Under the pieces are notes generated by a model, which was not told the origin of the DNA, did not search any database, and saw only the letters and a list, made by a program, of their open reading frames with translations. Of a stretch of 64,000 bases of DNA, positions 48,663-57,796 are shown piece after piece (the stretch's first letter is position 1; each line of letters begins with the position of its first letter). The DNA lies in the NCBI GenBank assembly GCA_022496205.1, contig WTXD01000047.1, forward strand, positions 142,803-206,802. Reading direction: 5' to 3'. Origin of the DNA: Gloeopeniophorella convolvens. Lineage: Eukaryota; Basidiomycota; Agaricomycetes; Russulales. The translations under genes and the position numbers were made by a program.

Positions 48663-49439
48663 TTTTCTTGCTTTTCTGATTTCGTGGTGGCCGACTGAGA
48701 GAATACCTGAGGAAAGGTTGGGGTCTTCGCTGCCGGCTGATGCACTCAGTAGCCTGACTGGCCTGTGCGCTGCTTCGTCGACGGGCCTGCATGGTCACCA
48801 GACCATCGAGGGAACTCGGTTCTTGAAACTCAGCGTGTGGGAATGACATAGTATCGGCCCATCCAGCCGTTCCAGCTGACAGCCAAATCCAGATCGATAG
48901 TTGCGGTGCACATTTGCGCACATTGGGGCAGGTGGTGCACCTGTACCTCTTTTTTTTTTTTTTTTTTTAATCAGCATTTATATACCGCAACAGCGAGTCC
49001 ATCGCAAGACGCAGTCGCACTACCTAACAGCACCACACTACTAGGCAATACAGTTGTACAGGGTCGAATAGAATGTCTGAAGGGAGTGGCCGGACGTAAA
49101 TAGGAGTAGTAGTTAGTAATCAAAGTCTGAAAGGGCGGTGGGTGGGAAGCCCAGCGCTGTCCGAAGGGCGGCAGAGGCGGGACAAGAGGCGGGCCAAGGC
49201 CGGCCAAAACCGAACGCGTGCCAAAATTAAATAAAAGAAAAAGAATGAGGGGGAGGTCCGAGGGGTAAGGTCCGGGGGGAACGGCCTAAGTCCGAGGGGG
49301 TGAGTGGCGAAGCGATCGATGTGATATAAAAGAGGGATGGGGTAAGAAGCGGGGTGGTGAAAAGGGAGAGTGGGAAAAGGGGGGGAATCGGCGCCGCAAT
49401 CAGAAAGTCTAGAACACTCTAGGCCACTCTGCAAAAACC
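48663..49439. other. Intergenic, upstream of the Cys-rich gene
   Basis: Holds the Cys-rich gene's promoter, a T19 tract and, at 49,230-49,400, a G/A-rich segment with repeated GGTCCGAGGGG-like motifs. No gene supported. Confidence 0.35.
48950..48968 (+). repeat. Homopolymer T19
   Basis: Uninterrupted run of nineteen T. Confidence 0.95.
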
Positions 49440-49713
49440 TCCCCCTCTTATAACACCAAATAAGATCTTTTTTGTTCTCAATGAGTGATTATTGGAAACT
49501 GGGCTTATTTTTTCCTTATCCATCTAAATTGCCACACTAGTCATAAGACCTGCATCTTATAAACATCTTTAAAAGAACCCTCAAAGATAAGGCACACAAT
49601 AAGACATAAAAAAGCCAATTAAAAGATAATCACACTATGATGCAAAAGCAGTGAAAAGGGAACTAATATTCCAACATTATACTACTAATATTATACACTA
49701 TTAAGATAACTAG
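49440..49713. other. AT-rich island abutting telomere-type repeats
   Basis: About 270 bases that are strongly AT-rich, with repeated ATAAGA-like words (AATAAGAT, CATAAGAC, AATAAGACATAAAAAAG, AAAAGATAATC). The base composition is abrupt against GC-rich flanks. No ORF. Its right end runs directly into CCCTAA repeats. Confidence 0.7.
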
Positions 49714-49732
49714 CCCTAACCCTAACCCTAAC
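49714..49732 (+). repeat. Interstitial telomere-type repeat (CCCTAA)3
   Basis: CCCTAACCCTAACCCTAAC: three perfect units plus one base of the vertebrate/fungal telomere motif (TTAGGG on the other strand), inside the window and 122 bases left of the LTR element. An imperfect AACCCTA recurs near 49,750. Confidence 0.9.
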
Positions 49733-49854
49733 AACCCCTCACCTCAAAGACCCAACCCTAGCCTTCAACCACAGGTCATCCAGCCAGGGATCAAGGAGCC
49801 TGCTGCTCAACAGAGTTAGCAATAGTACATAAAACAGTGAGGATACATACCTTG
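49733..49854. other. Short spacer between telomere-type repeat and LTR
   Basis: 122 bases without coding content, ending ..CATACCTTG before the LTR starts with TGTCACGG. Confidence 0.4.
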
Positions 49855-50397
49855 TGTCACGGCCTGAGCCGGCGCGAGCGGAGCTGGCGAGGGCTGAGAC
49901 GAGCGAGGTTCGATAAGTCGGTCTCGATGTGAGCCGGTCCTCGAAGGCGCACGTGAATGTGCACGGGATCCTGGATAAGACGTGATGTCTGAAGCTGGAG
50001 GCAATCGGCCTCCGGTACGTCGAGTTCAAAGCTGAAGACCTCGCGATGCTTGGGCGAACAAGTCCCTCACGCGGATTCCCTGGTAACCTCGTCGATTGAC
50101 AAAGGAGAACAGGCTTAAGGCCTTAGAGTACAACTGCTACGCCTTTAAGTACTACAAGAGAAATGGTTTACATAACGTCCTAGTACCGAGTCATACCGAG
50201 TCAGAACGGACTCAAGGTGGGTCTCCTAGGTAGAAGTACAATAAGGACCCAATGGCATAAGGGGCGCGTCAAGAAGAATGAAGGAATCGTATGACGGATG
50301 AAAGATAAGCGTCCCCGAGTCATGGAGTCGGAACGGTGCTTGTATCGTACAGTCACGATAAGGAAGAAAAAGAAAATGTATCGTACAGTTCGTGACA
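49855..50397 (-). repeat. 3' LTR of the retrotransposon (543 bases)
   Basis: Begins TGTCACGG and ends CGTGACA on the plus strand. By eye it differs from the other LTR by six substitutions and six single-base gaps. All six gaps are missing bases in the other LTR. The same 11-base self-primer-like segment occurs at 50106-50116. Confidence 0.93.
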
Positions 50398-50431
50398 TTG
50401 CGTCCCTCTTACGTCTGAAGTCGCCTCGACT

Positions 50432-51793
50432 TCAGTCCTCGTTCTGCGTACCAAAGTCCACGTTATGATCGCTCGTACCTTCACGTCTCTCTGCTGGTCC
50501 CTGCCTCGCTATACGCCTCGCTAACTGTGTTTCTTCGTCTGCCCAGATCCGACTCGACCAGTGGTGCAAGAGTGGTGTGACACGGTTAGCCGAATGCTGC
50601 CGCGTGTTGTGCACCGCCTGTACACGGGACTCGAGGCAGGCAGCCTCGAGTCGTCGTCGAATTTGGAGGATGCGCATGTTGGCGTCTGCGCGCTTCCTCT
50701 CCAGTTCGTCGATGTCGTACTGGACGCGCTTCCTCTTGCGCATTTCCTGGCCTAAACGAAACGCGTCGGCAGTGAGTCCGTCGTCCCACAGGTCTCGAAC
50801 AATGCCGAGGAGGTGGTTGTCCTGCGCCATAAGTCGGTCCTCGGTCTCTAGGGCGAGGTGGTCGGGCTTTTTGTGCCGGACTGGGGTCGCGTACAACTTG
50901 ATGCCCGTGTCCATCTCGTCGTACTCGTCCTCGACTGCGACCATGAATGGGCAGGGCACGTCAGTGACCTTCTTTACCCAGGGGGCGATGATGAGTCGTC
51001 CGTCGTACTTCGAACGGATGGTCTCGGAGGTGATAACGTGCTGGTCGTTTCGGAAGAAGCCTTCGGAGAGGAGGTCGCGCGGGAGTCGTGGGTTTTTCAG
51101 GCGCAATGCCTGGTAAGCTTGGTCGGCCAGCCGAGTAAGAACGAGCATGAGCTCCTCGCTCAGCTCGGCAATCATACCCTTCCGGTAATCCGTCGTCAGA
51201 GCGTACCAGTGTGTGGCCGAGCAGTCGTCGATGCGTTCGTAGAACCGTTTGGACAACTGGGCCTTCATGTCAGTTAGACGAACTGACTTGAGGTCCCAGT
51301 TGAACCCCGTGTTCTCGAACGTCGCGGTGATGAGATGGTCTAAGTAGTCCTGGTTGCGTCCCTTGACGCGCTTCCTCTCGCTCTCCTCTTCATCCAGGTC
51401 GATGATCGTGTTCCCCACGACAACGTGAGTAGGTCCGACAGGTGTGCCGGTCCTTGGCAGCGTGGAAGCGGGGACAAACTGCGCCAGAATGGTCGCACTA
51501 CCTTCGACGCGAGGGTTCGCTGGTTCTGCTTCCACTGTCACCGCTTCTACCTTCGGGCTCGAAGGTGTTACAACGCTGGCGGAGACCGAGCGAATGGGTA
51601 CGGGCATAGGAATGCGTACTCCTTGGGTGACCATGATGGTCTCCTCGAAGAAGGTCGGAGGGGTCGGGGCGCGCGAGCTAGCGATGGAGTCGGTGTCGGT
51701 GCGGAGATACTCGATGTTCGGGATAGGGCGGGGAGCCGGGGAGCTCGACTCGATGGAGGAAACGGAAGAGACGGTGGTGGGGACTGGAGACAT
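50432..51793 (-). CDS. Extra ORF downstream of integrase, 453 codons, unknown function
   Basis: ATG at 51793, stop just right of 50432, 107 bases after the pol stop and 34 bases before the 3' LTR. The ORF is intact although gag and pol in the same element are broken. The N-terminal third is Ser/Thr/Pro/Val-rich and probably disordered (SSVSSIESSSPAPRPIPNIE), then comes an acidic-basic patch DLDEEESERKRVKGRNQDYL that could act as a nuclear localisation signal. A compact central region follows: ITATFENTGFNWDLKSVRLT, KAQLSKRFYERIDDCSATHW, MIAELSEELMLVLTRLADQA, FFRNDQHVITSETIRSKYDG. The C-terminal third has the helical, charged QEMRKRKRVQYDIDELERKR segment, likely coiled coil. There is no signal peptide or transmembrane segment, so it is not env-like. 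I do not recognise a family. Confidence 0.7.
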   Translation of the reverse strand: MSPVPTTVSSVSSIESSSPAPRPIPNIEYLRTDTDSIASSRAPTPPTFFEETIMVTQGVRIPMPVPIRSVSASVVTPSSPKVEAVTVEAEPANPRVEGSATILAQFVPASTLPRTGTPVGPTHVVVGNTIIDLDEEESERKRVKGRNQDYLDHLITATFENTGFNWDLKSVRLTDMKAQLSKRFYERIDDCSATHWYALTTDYRKGMIAELSEELMLVLTRLADQAYQALRLKNPRLPRDLLSEGFFRNDQHVITSETIRSKYDGRLIIAPWVKKVTDVPCPFMVAVEDEYDEMDTGIKLYATPVRHKKPDHLALETEDRLMAQDNHLLGIVRDLWDDGLTADAFRLGQEMRKRKRVQYDIDELERKRADANMRILQIRRRLEAACLESRVQAVHNTRQHSANRVTPLLHHWSSRIWADEETQLARRIARQGPAERREGTSDHNVDFGTQNED

Positions 51794-51900
51794 GTTAGGA
51801 GTGGGAAGTGGAGACGGGTAAGAGGTCGAATAGAACGTTGTGATCGCTAGAGTGACTGAAGTCGCTGAAGGTAACGATGAAAATTACCCCCCTCTTATAG

Positions 51901-54900
51901 TCAGCGTCGACCACGGCGCTTAGATAGGGTATCGGATGCCGGTCCTGCGGCGTCAGGGTGTTCAGTGTGATAGAGGTCCAGCAGGTCGTCCGCGTGAACT
52001 TCGGACGCCGTGACCCACTCGTTATCCGAGTCTGGGTAGCCCTTCCATTTCACGAGGTACTGCAGCTGACGGCGGAAGAAGCGAGAGTTCTGAATGGACT
52101 CGACCTCGTACTCTTCTTCTCCTTCGATAAGGTCAGGTGGAGGACGGGGAAAGTTCTCGCCGTGTTCCCGTGTCTCGCGATAAGGAAGAAGGCGGGACAC
52201 GTGAAAGACGTCGTGAATTCTCATCGATGGGGGAAGTTCCAGTTGGAATGTCACCGGGGACAGTTTCCGTATGATGCGGAAGGGACCATGGCGTCGAGGG
52301 GCTAGTTTCAGCGTTGGATACGCTGTCGGTAAGTGACTTCCCTCGAGCCATACAAGGTCTCCTTCTGCCAACGTGGGCAGCTGACCACCGGCCTTCCGCT
52401 TCATCATGTCAGCTGTCCATTCTAGAGCTTCTCGCGCCGCAAGGCGGTGACTGCGCAGCAGTTCGAGTCGGTCAGTGATCCGGGGTATCGATGAGGCCGT
52501 TCCTATCGGCCAATCAGAATGAGGGTGGTAGCCCATCAGGGCTTCGAACGGGGAGAGTTTCGTCGCAGAACTCTTCCAGGAGTTGTGCGAGAACTCTGCA
52601 AATGGCAGCCAATCGGCCCAGTCATCCTGTCTGCCGTTCACCCAAAACCGCAGGTACTGTTCAAGCTGCTGGTTAACGCGCTCGGTCTGTCCGTCGGTTT
52701 GAGGGTGGTAGGCTGTGGAGATGTTTTGGCTAATGCCCAGGCGTCGACACAGTTCGCGGGTGAAAGAGGATGCAAAACGAGGGTCGCGATCAGAGATGAT
52801 ACGGCATGGTAACCCAAATCGACGGTAAACGTTGTCCAGATATAGCTTCGCCACTCCTTCGGCTGTGATCGTTTCATTGCAGGGTATGAATACTGCACCC
52901 TTCGTGCAATCGTGGTCAACGATCACAAGGATAGAGTCGAAGCCGCGGGATTTCGGGAGTTTGACGATGAAGTCCATTGACACGGTCTGGAACGGACCTG
53001 CATCCGGATCGGCATAGATCGGCATGAGTTCCGGTTTCTGCCGATTGGTCCGGACTTTCAGCGCCTGACAGTCGGCGCATCCATTAACGTAGTTCTTGAC
53101 GAACTCGTTAAGGCCCGGCCAGTCCCACTGTCGCCGTATCAACTCCTGGGTGTTCGTGATGCCGGGGTGTCCGGCGGAAGGGGTGTCATGATGAGCGCGA
53201 ACGATATCGCGCCTGAGTGTTTCATCCGTGTCGGCCGGTATCCAGAGTTGGCCCTTCTCAGTACGCCACCAGCCGTCAGCCTGCTTTTCGCATCCGGGGG
53301 GTGCTTTCGTTTTATCGCCCCAGAGTTGGGCTACTCTGGTTCGATCTTCGAGTGACGGGGTTCCGGTTAGGAAGGTGGAATTTATGAAGATGTCGGGAGG
53401 AAGTATGGCTACTTCTTCATGTTCGATGGATCCGTCATCGTGGTCAGGTCGTCGCGAGAGAGCGTCCGCGGGGGTATGGAGTTTTCCAGGGACGTGCTGA
53501 ATAACGAAGTTAAACTCGGCGAGGTCCTCGTGCCATCGCGCCTGGCGGTGCGAGACCTTCCGAGTGTCCTTAAAGAATAATAAGTTACGATGGTCCGTGA
53601 GTATCGTAATCGGGTATTTGGCTCCTGCTAAGTAGTGGCGCCATTCCTTCAGCGCCTTTATAATAGCCAGGAGTTCTCGGTCGTAGACGTCGTATCTTTG
53701 TTCAACAGGTGCGAATGAATGTGAATAGTATGCTATAGGGTGTCGTCGTCCATCGACACCCTTCTGCGAAAGTACTGCGCCACATGCAAAGGAGGAAGCG
53801 TCTGTCTCGAGGAAGAAAGGTTTATCGTGATCGACGTGAATAAGTACGGGGTTAGAAAGGAAAGCGTTTTTCAATCGTTCGTAAGCAAGTTGGCAATCGT
53901 CAGTCCAGATGAAGGGGGTATCGTTCTTCGTAAGAGTATTCAAAGGACGTGCGATCTTACCGAAGTCTCTGATGAAACGGCGATAGAAGTTTCCGAATCC
54001 AAGGAAAGCTCGTACCTGCTTGACGGTTTTCGGGATGGGCCAATCCCTGATACCGTCAAGCTTCACGGGGTCCATTTCAATCTGATCACCGTTTAGGATC
54101 ATGCCAAGGTAGTCCACCTTTGTACTCTCGAAGGTGCATTTCTCCGGCTTCAGGTAGAGGTCGTTATCGAGTAACTTCTGAAGTACTCTCTCGACCATGC
54201 GTCGGTGAAGATCAATGTCGTCGGGGGTCGCGATGAGGATGTCGTCCATATAGATGAACACGAGACCAGAGTCGATCTCGTCTTTGAACAACTCGTTCAT
54301 CATGGTCTGGAACGTGGACGGGGAATTCGTAAGTCCGAAGTACATGACCATGGGTTCAAAGAAGCCACGATTCGTTTTGAATGCGGCTTTCCACTGGTCG
54401 CCTTCTTTGATGCGGATATTGTTGTATCCCCATCGTACGTCGAACTTCGTGTAGAGTCGGGCAGTCTGGAGTTTATGGAGTATCTCTTCGATGAGCGGAA
54501 GAGGATAGTTGTTCTTTACTGTATAGGTATTCAGCTGGCGGTAATCCTGTACAGGTCGGAGTTTCCCGTCCTTCTTTTTAACAAAGAAGAAGGGAGAGGC
54601 GTATGGGGAATAGACGGTCGGATATATCTTTTCTTCAGATGTTCATCCAGGAAGGACTCTAACGCTGTCTGCTCTGAAGGGGACAGGGATATATTTTACA
54701 GGGAGTGATGGGGCGCGTCGTCCTTCAGGTCGATAGGATGATCCCAGGGTCGCGACTCCGGAAATCTCTGCGCCGCTTCCTCACTAAACACCTTGTCGAA
54801 GCGTCGATAATGTGGGGGTATGGGATCGGGTTTAGTTCTACTTGGATCGAGTGCAGCTTCGGCAAGCTGCTGCGCCTGAGTCACTCGGAAGAGGCGAACC

Positions 54901-55539
54901 TCGTCGACAAGTTCCGGCGGCGAGCCGAAGTAGATTTCTCTTCTGCGCTAGGTTCAGGGGTTCTACTCCTGAGAGGTAGAGCTGAACGTGAGCATGTGCT
55001 TCTTCTTCCCATTCCGCCAGGGAATGGACGTTTGATACACGCATTCCTGCTCTAAATGTCGTAGGCGTGGGTTTCCACGAAGATGCGTCTGAAGTGGAAA
55101 GGATGATGGGATGGAAGTCGTCTGCTACTCGTCGTTCACCCCATAGAATCGGGGGTTGGAATAGTCGTAGCCAGGGGAATCCGAGGATGATGCGTTCTCC
55201 TCCGATACTGGAAATGTAGAAGCGCTGGGAATGTGATTTTCCTCCAGCTGATACATCGAACTCGGTGTAGTGAGTGATATCACCGGACCGGTTTCGGGTT
55301 CCATCCGCGTTTCGAATGATACGAGGATGAGCAAGTCGTTTCACTTGAAGGCCGTGCTGTTTCACGACCTTCCAGTCGATGATATTGTCGGTAGCCCCGC
55401 TGTCGACTAGGGCTTTGTCGTCGATCCTTTTATGTGCACTCCGGATGTAAAGGGGAACTCTGATCGCATTTTCGGCATAGGAGAGTCGTACTAGTACATC
55501 GGTGCTGAAGACGGCTCGAGTAAGGATCGCTCTACTCAA
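51901..55539 (-). pseudogene. Retrotransposon pol (PR-RT-RH-IN-chromodomain), frameshifted
   Basis: The first segment (55539 down to about 54838) carries the aspartic protease motif ALVDSGATDNIID. Then come a frame change near 54,930 and another near 54,700, where an in-frame TAA follows DAPHHSL. A further change lies near 54,600 in a C run, after RPSIP. From about 54,590 to 51901 the frame is open: RT with FIYMDDILI, RNase H with FFLETDASSFACGAVLSQ and YDRELLAIIKALKEWRHYLA. The integrase HHCC finger (HHDTPSAGHPG..CADC), catalytic MDFIVKLP and SDRDPRFASS, and TDGQTERVNQ follow. The C-terminal chromodomain is QYLVKWKGYPDSDNEWVTAS. No ATG opens the protease segment. It overlaps the gag stop by a few bases in a different frame, which suggests frameshifting or fusion to gag. 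Confidence 0.88.
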
Positions 55540-57262
55540 GCTTGTTGAAAATCCTGGACGCTGAAGTCCTTGTCCTTCTCAGGACACTGAAGATGGACTC
55601 TTTTTCTGCGTCAGATGCGTTTGCCAGATAGCTGCAAACGTCTGGGGGAAATGGAGGAGTGATAGAGGTGGAGGGAGTCGGTGTCGTGGGGTCTGTCGTG
55701 TCGATCTGTCGCTGACGCGTTTCCCGAGGACGTGAGTCCTTTTGCGGGCAGGAACGTGAAACGTGTCCTTGCTGGCCGCAGTGGAAACAGCGTCCCTGCT
55801 GCATGTACGAGGTCCGTTCGTCGGGCGTGAGCTTCTTCCCTTTCTGATGGACGAATGACTGGGTCTGATTGACCGTCACCGTGTCCACGTCCATGGGAAC
55901 TACTCCGTCGTTCCGGGGTGGCTGTCCAGCTCCTCCAGGGCGTCGTATCTGAAATCGTGGCTGCTGTCTCGGGGTATCCTGATTTCCGTAGATTTCCTTC
56001 ATGAGCTGATACTGAAGCTGCTGGTCGCAAAGCTTCTCAGCCCATTGATCGAAGGTCCATCGGGTGCTGCCGGGGTTTACTCCGAATACGTCCCCTCCCT
56101 GTCGTGCGGTTTCCCGGACGAGGGCGTTGGGGAACGAGCGAAGGAACATAATGATGGTGGATTCGGCGTCGAGGTGGAAGTTCCCTCTCTCTGCAAGGGT
56201 ACGGAACTTTCCGATATACTCCTCGATCGGTTCGGGGGCTCGGAATTTCATGTTCGCCAGGAGAAGTTTGGCGTTGACGGCGGTTCCTCGGTTTAGGAAC
56301 CGTTTGTCGAGGGTATCTTTAAACACCGTCCATGCGGTGTCCCTTGTCGCGAAGGGTACTGGTGGGTCAAGGACACTGTTTGCCTTGATTTTCTCCAGCC
56401 ACTCGATCTGCCTTTGGACCCAGTCGGTACAATGGCTCCTCGAAAGTATGTGAGGCAGAAGGAGATTTTTTTCAGTGGGTCGGTGAACGTCGAGTTCTCG
56501 TCGTTCAGGAATGCGTAGAGGTTGAACTGCCGCATGAAGTCGGCATATCGTTTGGATTCTCCGTTAAAGATGAACGGAGCTTCTCCTGTGAGTTTCCCGC
56601 CATCTCGACGGGATGCGGTGATTGTGGAATCGACTCGGGTTTCCTCAGCCATCTCGCGCGCTGGTACGGATGTAGGATCAGGTGTCGGGGATATGAGTGC
56701 GCGGCGGCTTCTTCAAGACGTTGTGCAACGCCTGTGAGGTCGGAGGGGTTCTGGGGTTGGGTAGAAGTGGGCGTCGTGTGTTCGCGAAACCACTGTACTA
56801 CCTGGTCTCGGTTTGGTATCCCTAGTGCGACTACGGGTGAGGTGATTTCGTATCTCTGGTGGATTCCGGACCACTGGACGTAGTTCCAGCCTTGGTCCTC
56901 GAGAAGTGTACTCGTAGGGTCTGTCCGCTGAGGATCAGATAATAACCGTTCTCTCGGTCGTGGAAGATTCCTCGTAGTCCTTCTCCTCTGAGTTCAGGGG
57001 GAGCGACGTCCTCGTCCTGTGCAAAAGGAAGTCGGACAGTCACAAGTTCTGCGATCGTCGGCTCTCGAGACTGAGAAGCCTGTTCTAATGTCACGGCCTG
57101 AGCCGGCGCGAGCGGAGCTGGCGAGGGCTGAGACGAGCGAGGTTCGATAAGTCGGTCTCGATGTGAGCCGGTCCTCGAAGGTGCACGTGAGTGTGCACGG
57201 ATCCTGGATAAGACGTGATGTCTGAAGCTGGAGGCAATCGGCCTCCGGTACGTCGAGTTCAA
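55532..57262 (-). pseudogene. Retrotransposon gag with zinc knuckle, frameshifted
   Basis: The longest intact piece (56326-55532) includes RFLNRGTAVNAKLLLANMKF, a capsid-like region and the zinc knuckle CFHCGQQGHVSRSC, ending in TAG at 55532. Upstream pieces continue the reading in other frames. One is at 56652 (MAEETRVDSTITASRRDGGK, then FIFNGESKRYADFMRQFNLY). Another, about 56,830-56,660, contains ALGIPNRDQVVQWFREHTTP. A third runs from 57262 inside the 5' LTR through the primer-binding site to about 56,893 (REPTIAELVTVRLPFAQDED). The changes of frame near 56,893, 56,700 and 56,440 are each one base. So the whole region reads as one gag with at least three small indels. Confidence 0.75.
57076..57086 (-). 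other. Retrotransposon primer-binding site, self-priming type
   Basis: Two bases inside the 5' LTR end, the minus strand reads AGAACAGGCTT. Its exact 11-base complement AAGCCTGTTCT occurs in each LTR (57339-57349 and 50106-50116, minus strand). This matches Tf1, where the first 11 bases of the mRNA prime reverse transcription, and suggests the transcript starts at about 57349. No match to a common tRNA 3' end is evident. Confidence 0.6.
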
Positions 57263-57625
57263 AGCTGAAGACCTCGCGATGCTTGGGCGAACAAGTCCCT
57301 CACGCGGATTCCCTGGTAACCTCGTCGATTGACAAAGGAGAACAGGCTTAAGGCCTTAGAGTACAACTGCTACGCCTTAAGTACTACAAGAGAATGGTTT
57401 ACATAACGTCCTAGTATCGAGTCATACCGAGTCAGAACGGACTCAAGGTGGGTCTCCTAGGTAGAAGTACAATAAGGATCCAATGGCATAAGGGGCGCGT
57501 CAAGAAGATGAAGGAATCGTATGACGATGAAAGATAAGCGTCCCCGAGTCTGGAGTCGGAACGGAGCTCGTATCGTACAGTCACGATAAGGAAGAAAAAG
57601 AAAATGTATCGTACAGTTCGTGACA
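57089..57625 (-). repeat. 5' LTR of the retrotransposon (537 bases)
   Basis: Starts TGTCACGG and ends CGTGACA on the plus strand. It is six bases shorter than its partner, every gap being a single base lost here, several in short homopolymers (TTT to TT, AAA to AA, GGG to GG). Confidence 0.93.
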
Positions 57626-57796
57626 TCGAAGCTGTTACCGTGGGGCCGTGTTCTTTAACGGGCCCAGAGTCTCTCCCTTTCATTCATGCAGCTACCCTGA
57701 AGTTTCCCACAAATCGACGCTGGCCGTATGTGCAATCTTTAAAAGCCCTACTCCTTTCCTCACGTCTTGTCGTACCCTCATTTCCGTTCAACCTAG

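Larger units (their letters stand above)
49855..57625 (-). mobile_element. Ty3/gypsy chromovirus-type LTR retrotransposon, full length but degraded
   Basis: Two direct LTRs (49855-50397 and 57089-57625) with TGTCACG..CGTGACA ends enclose minus-strand gag, protease/RT/RNase H/integrase and a C-terminal chromodomain. This is the chromovirus order of the Metaviridae group. An additional ORF (50432-51793) lies between integrase and the 3' LTR. The primer-binding site is 11 bases complementary to the LTR. I see no target-site duplication: the five bases outside are CCTTG on the left and TCGAA on the right. gag and the 5' half of pol have several single-base frameshifts, so this copy cannot make a full polyprotein as sequenced. 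The 5' LTR ends 171 bases upstream of the start of the acyl-CoA oxidase-like gene at 57797. Confidence 0.92.
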
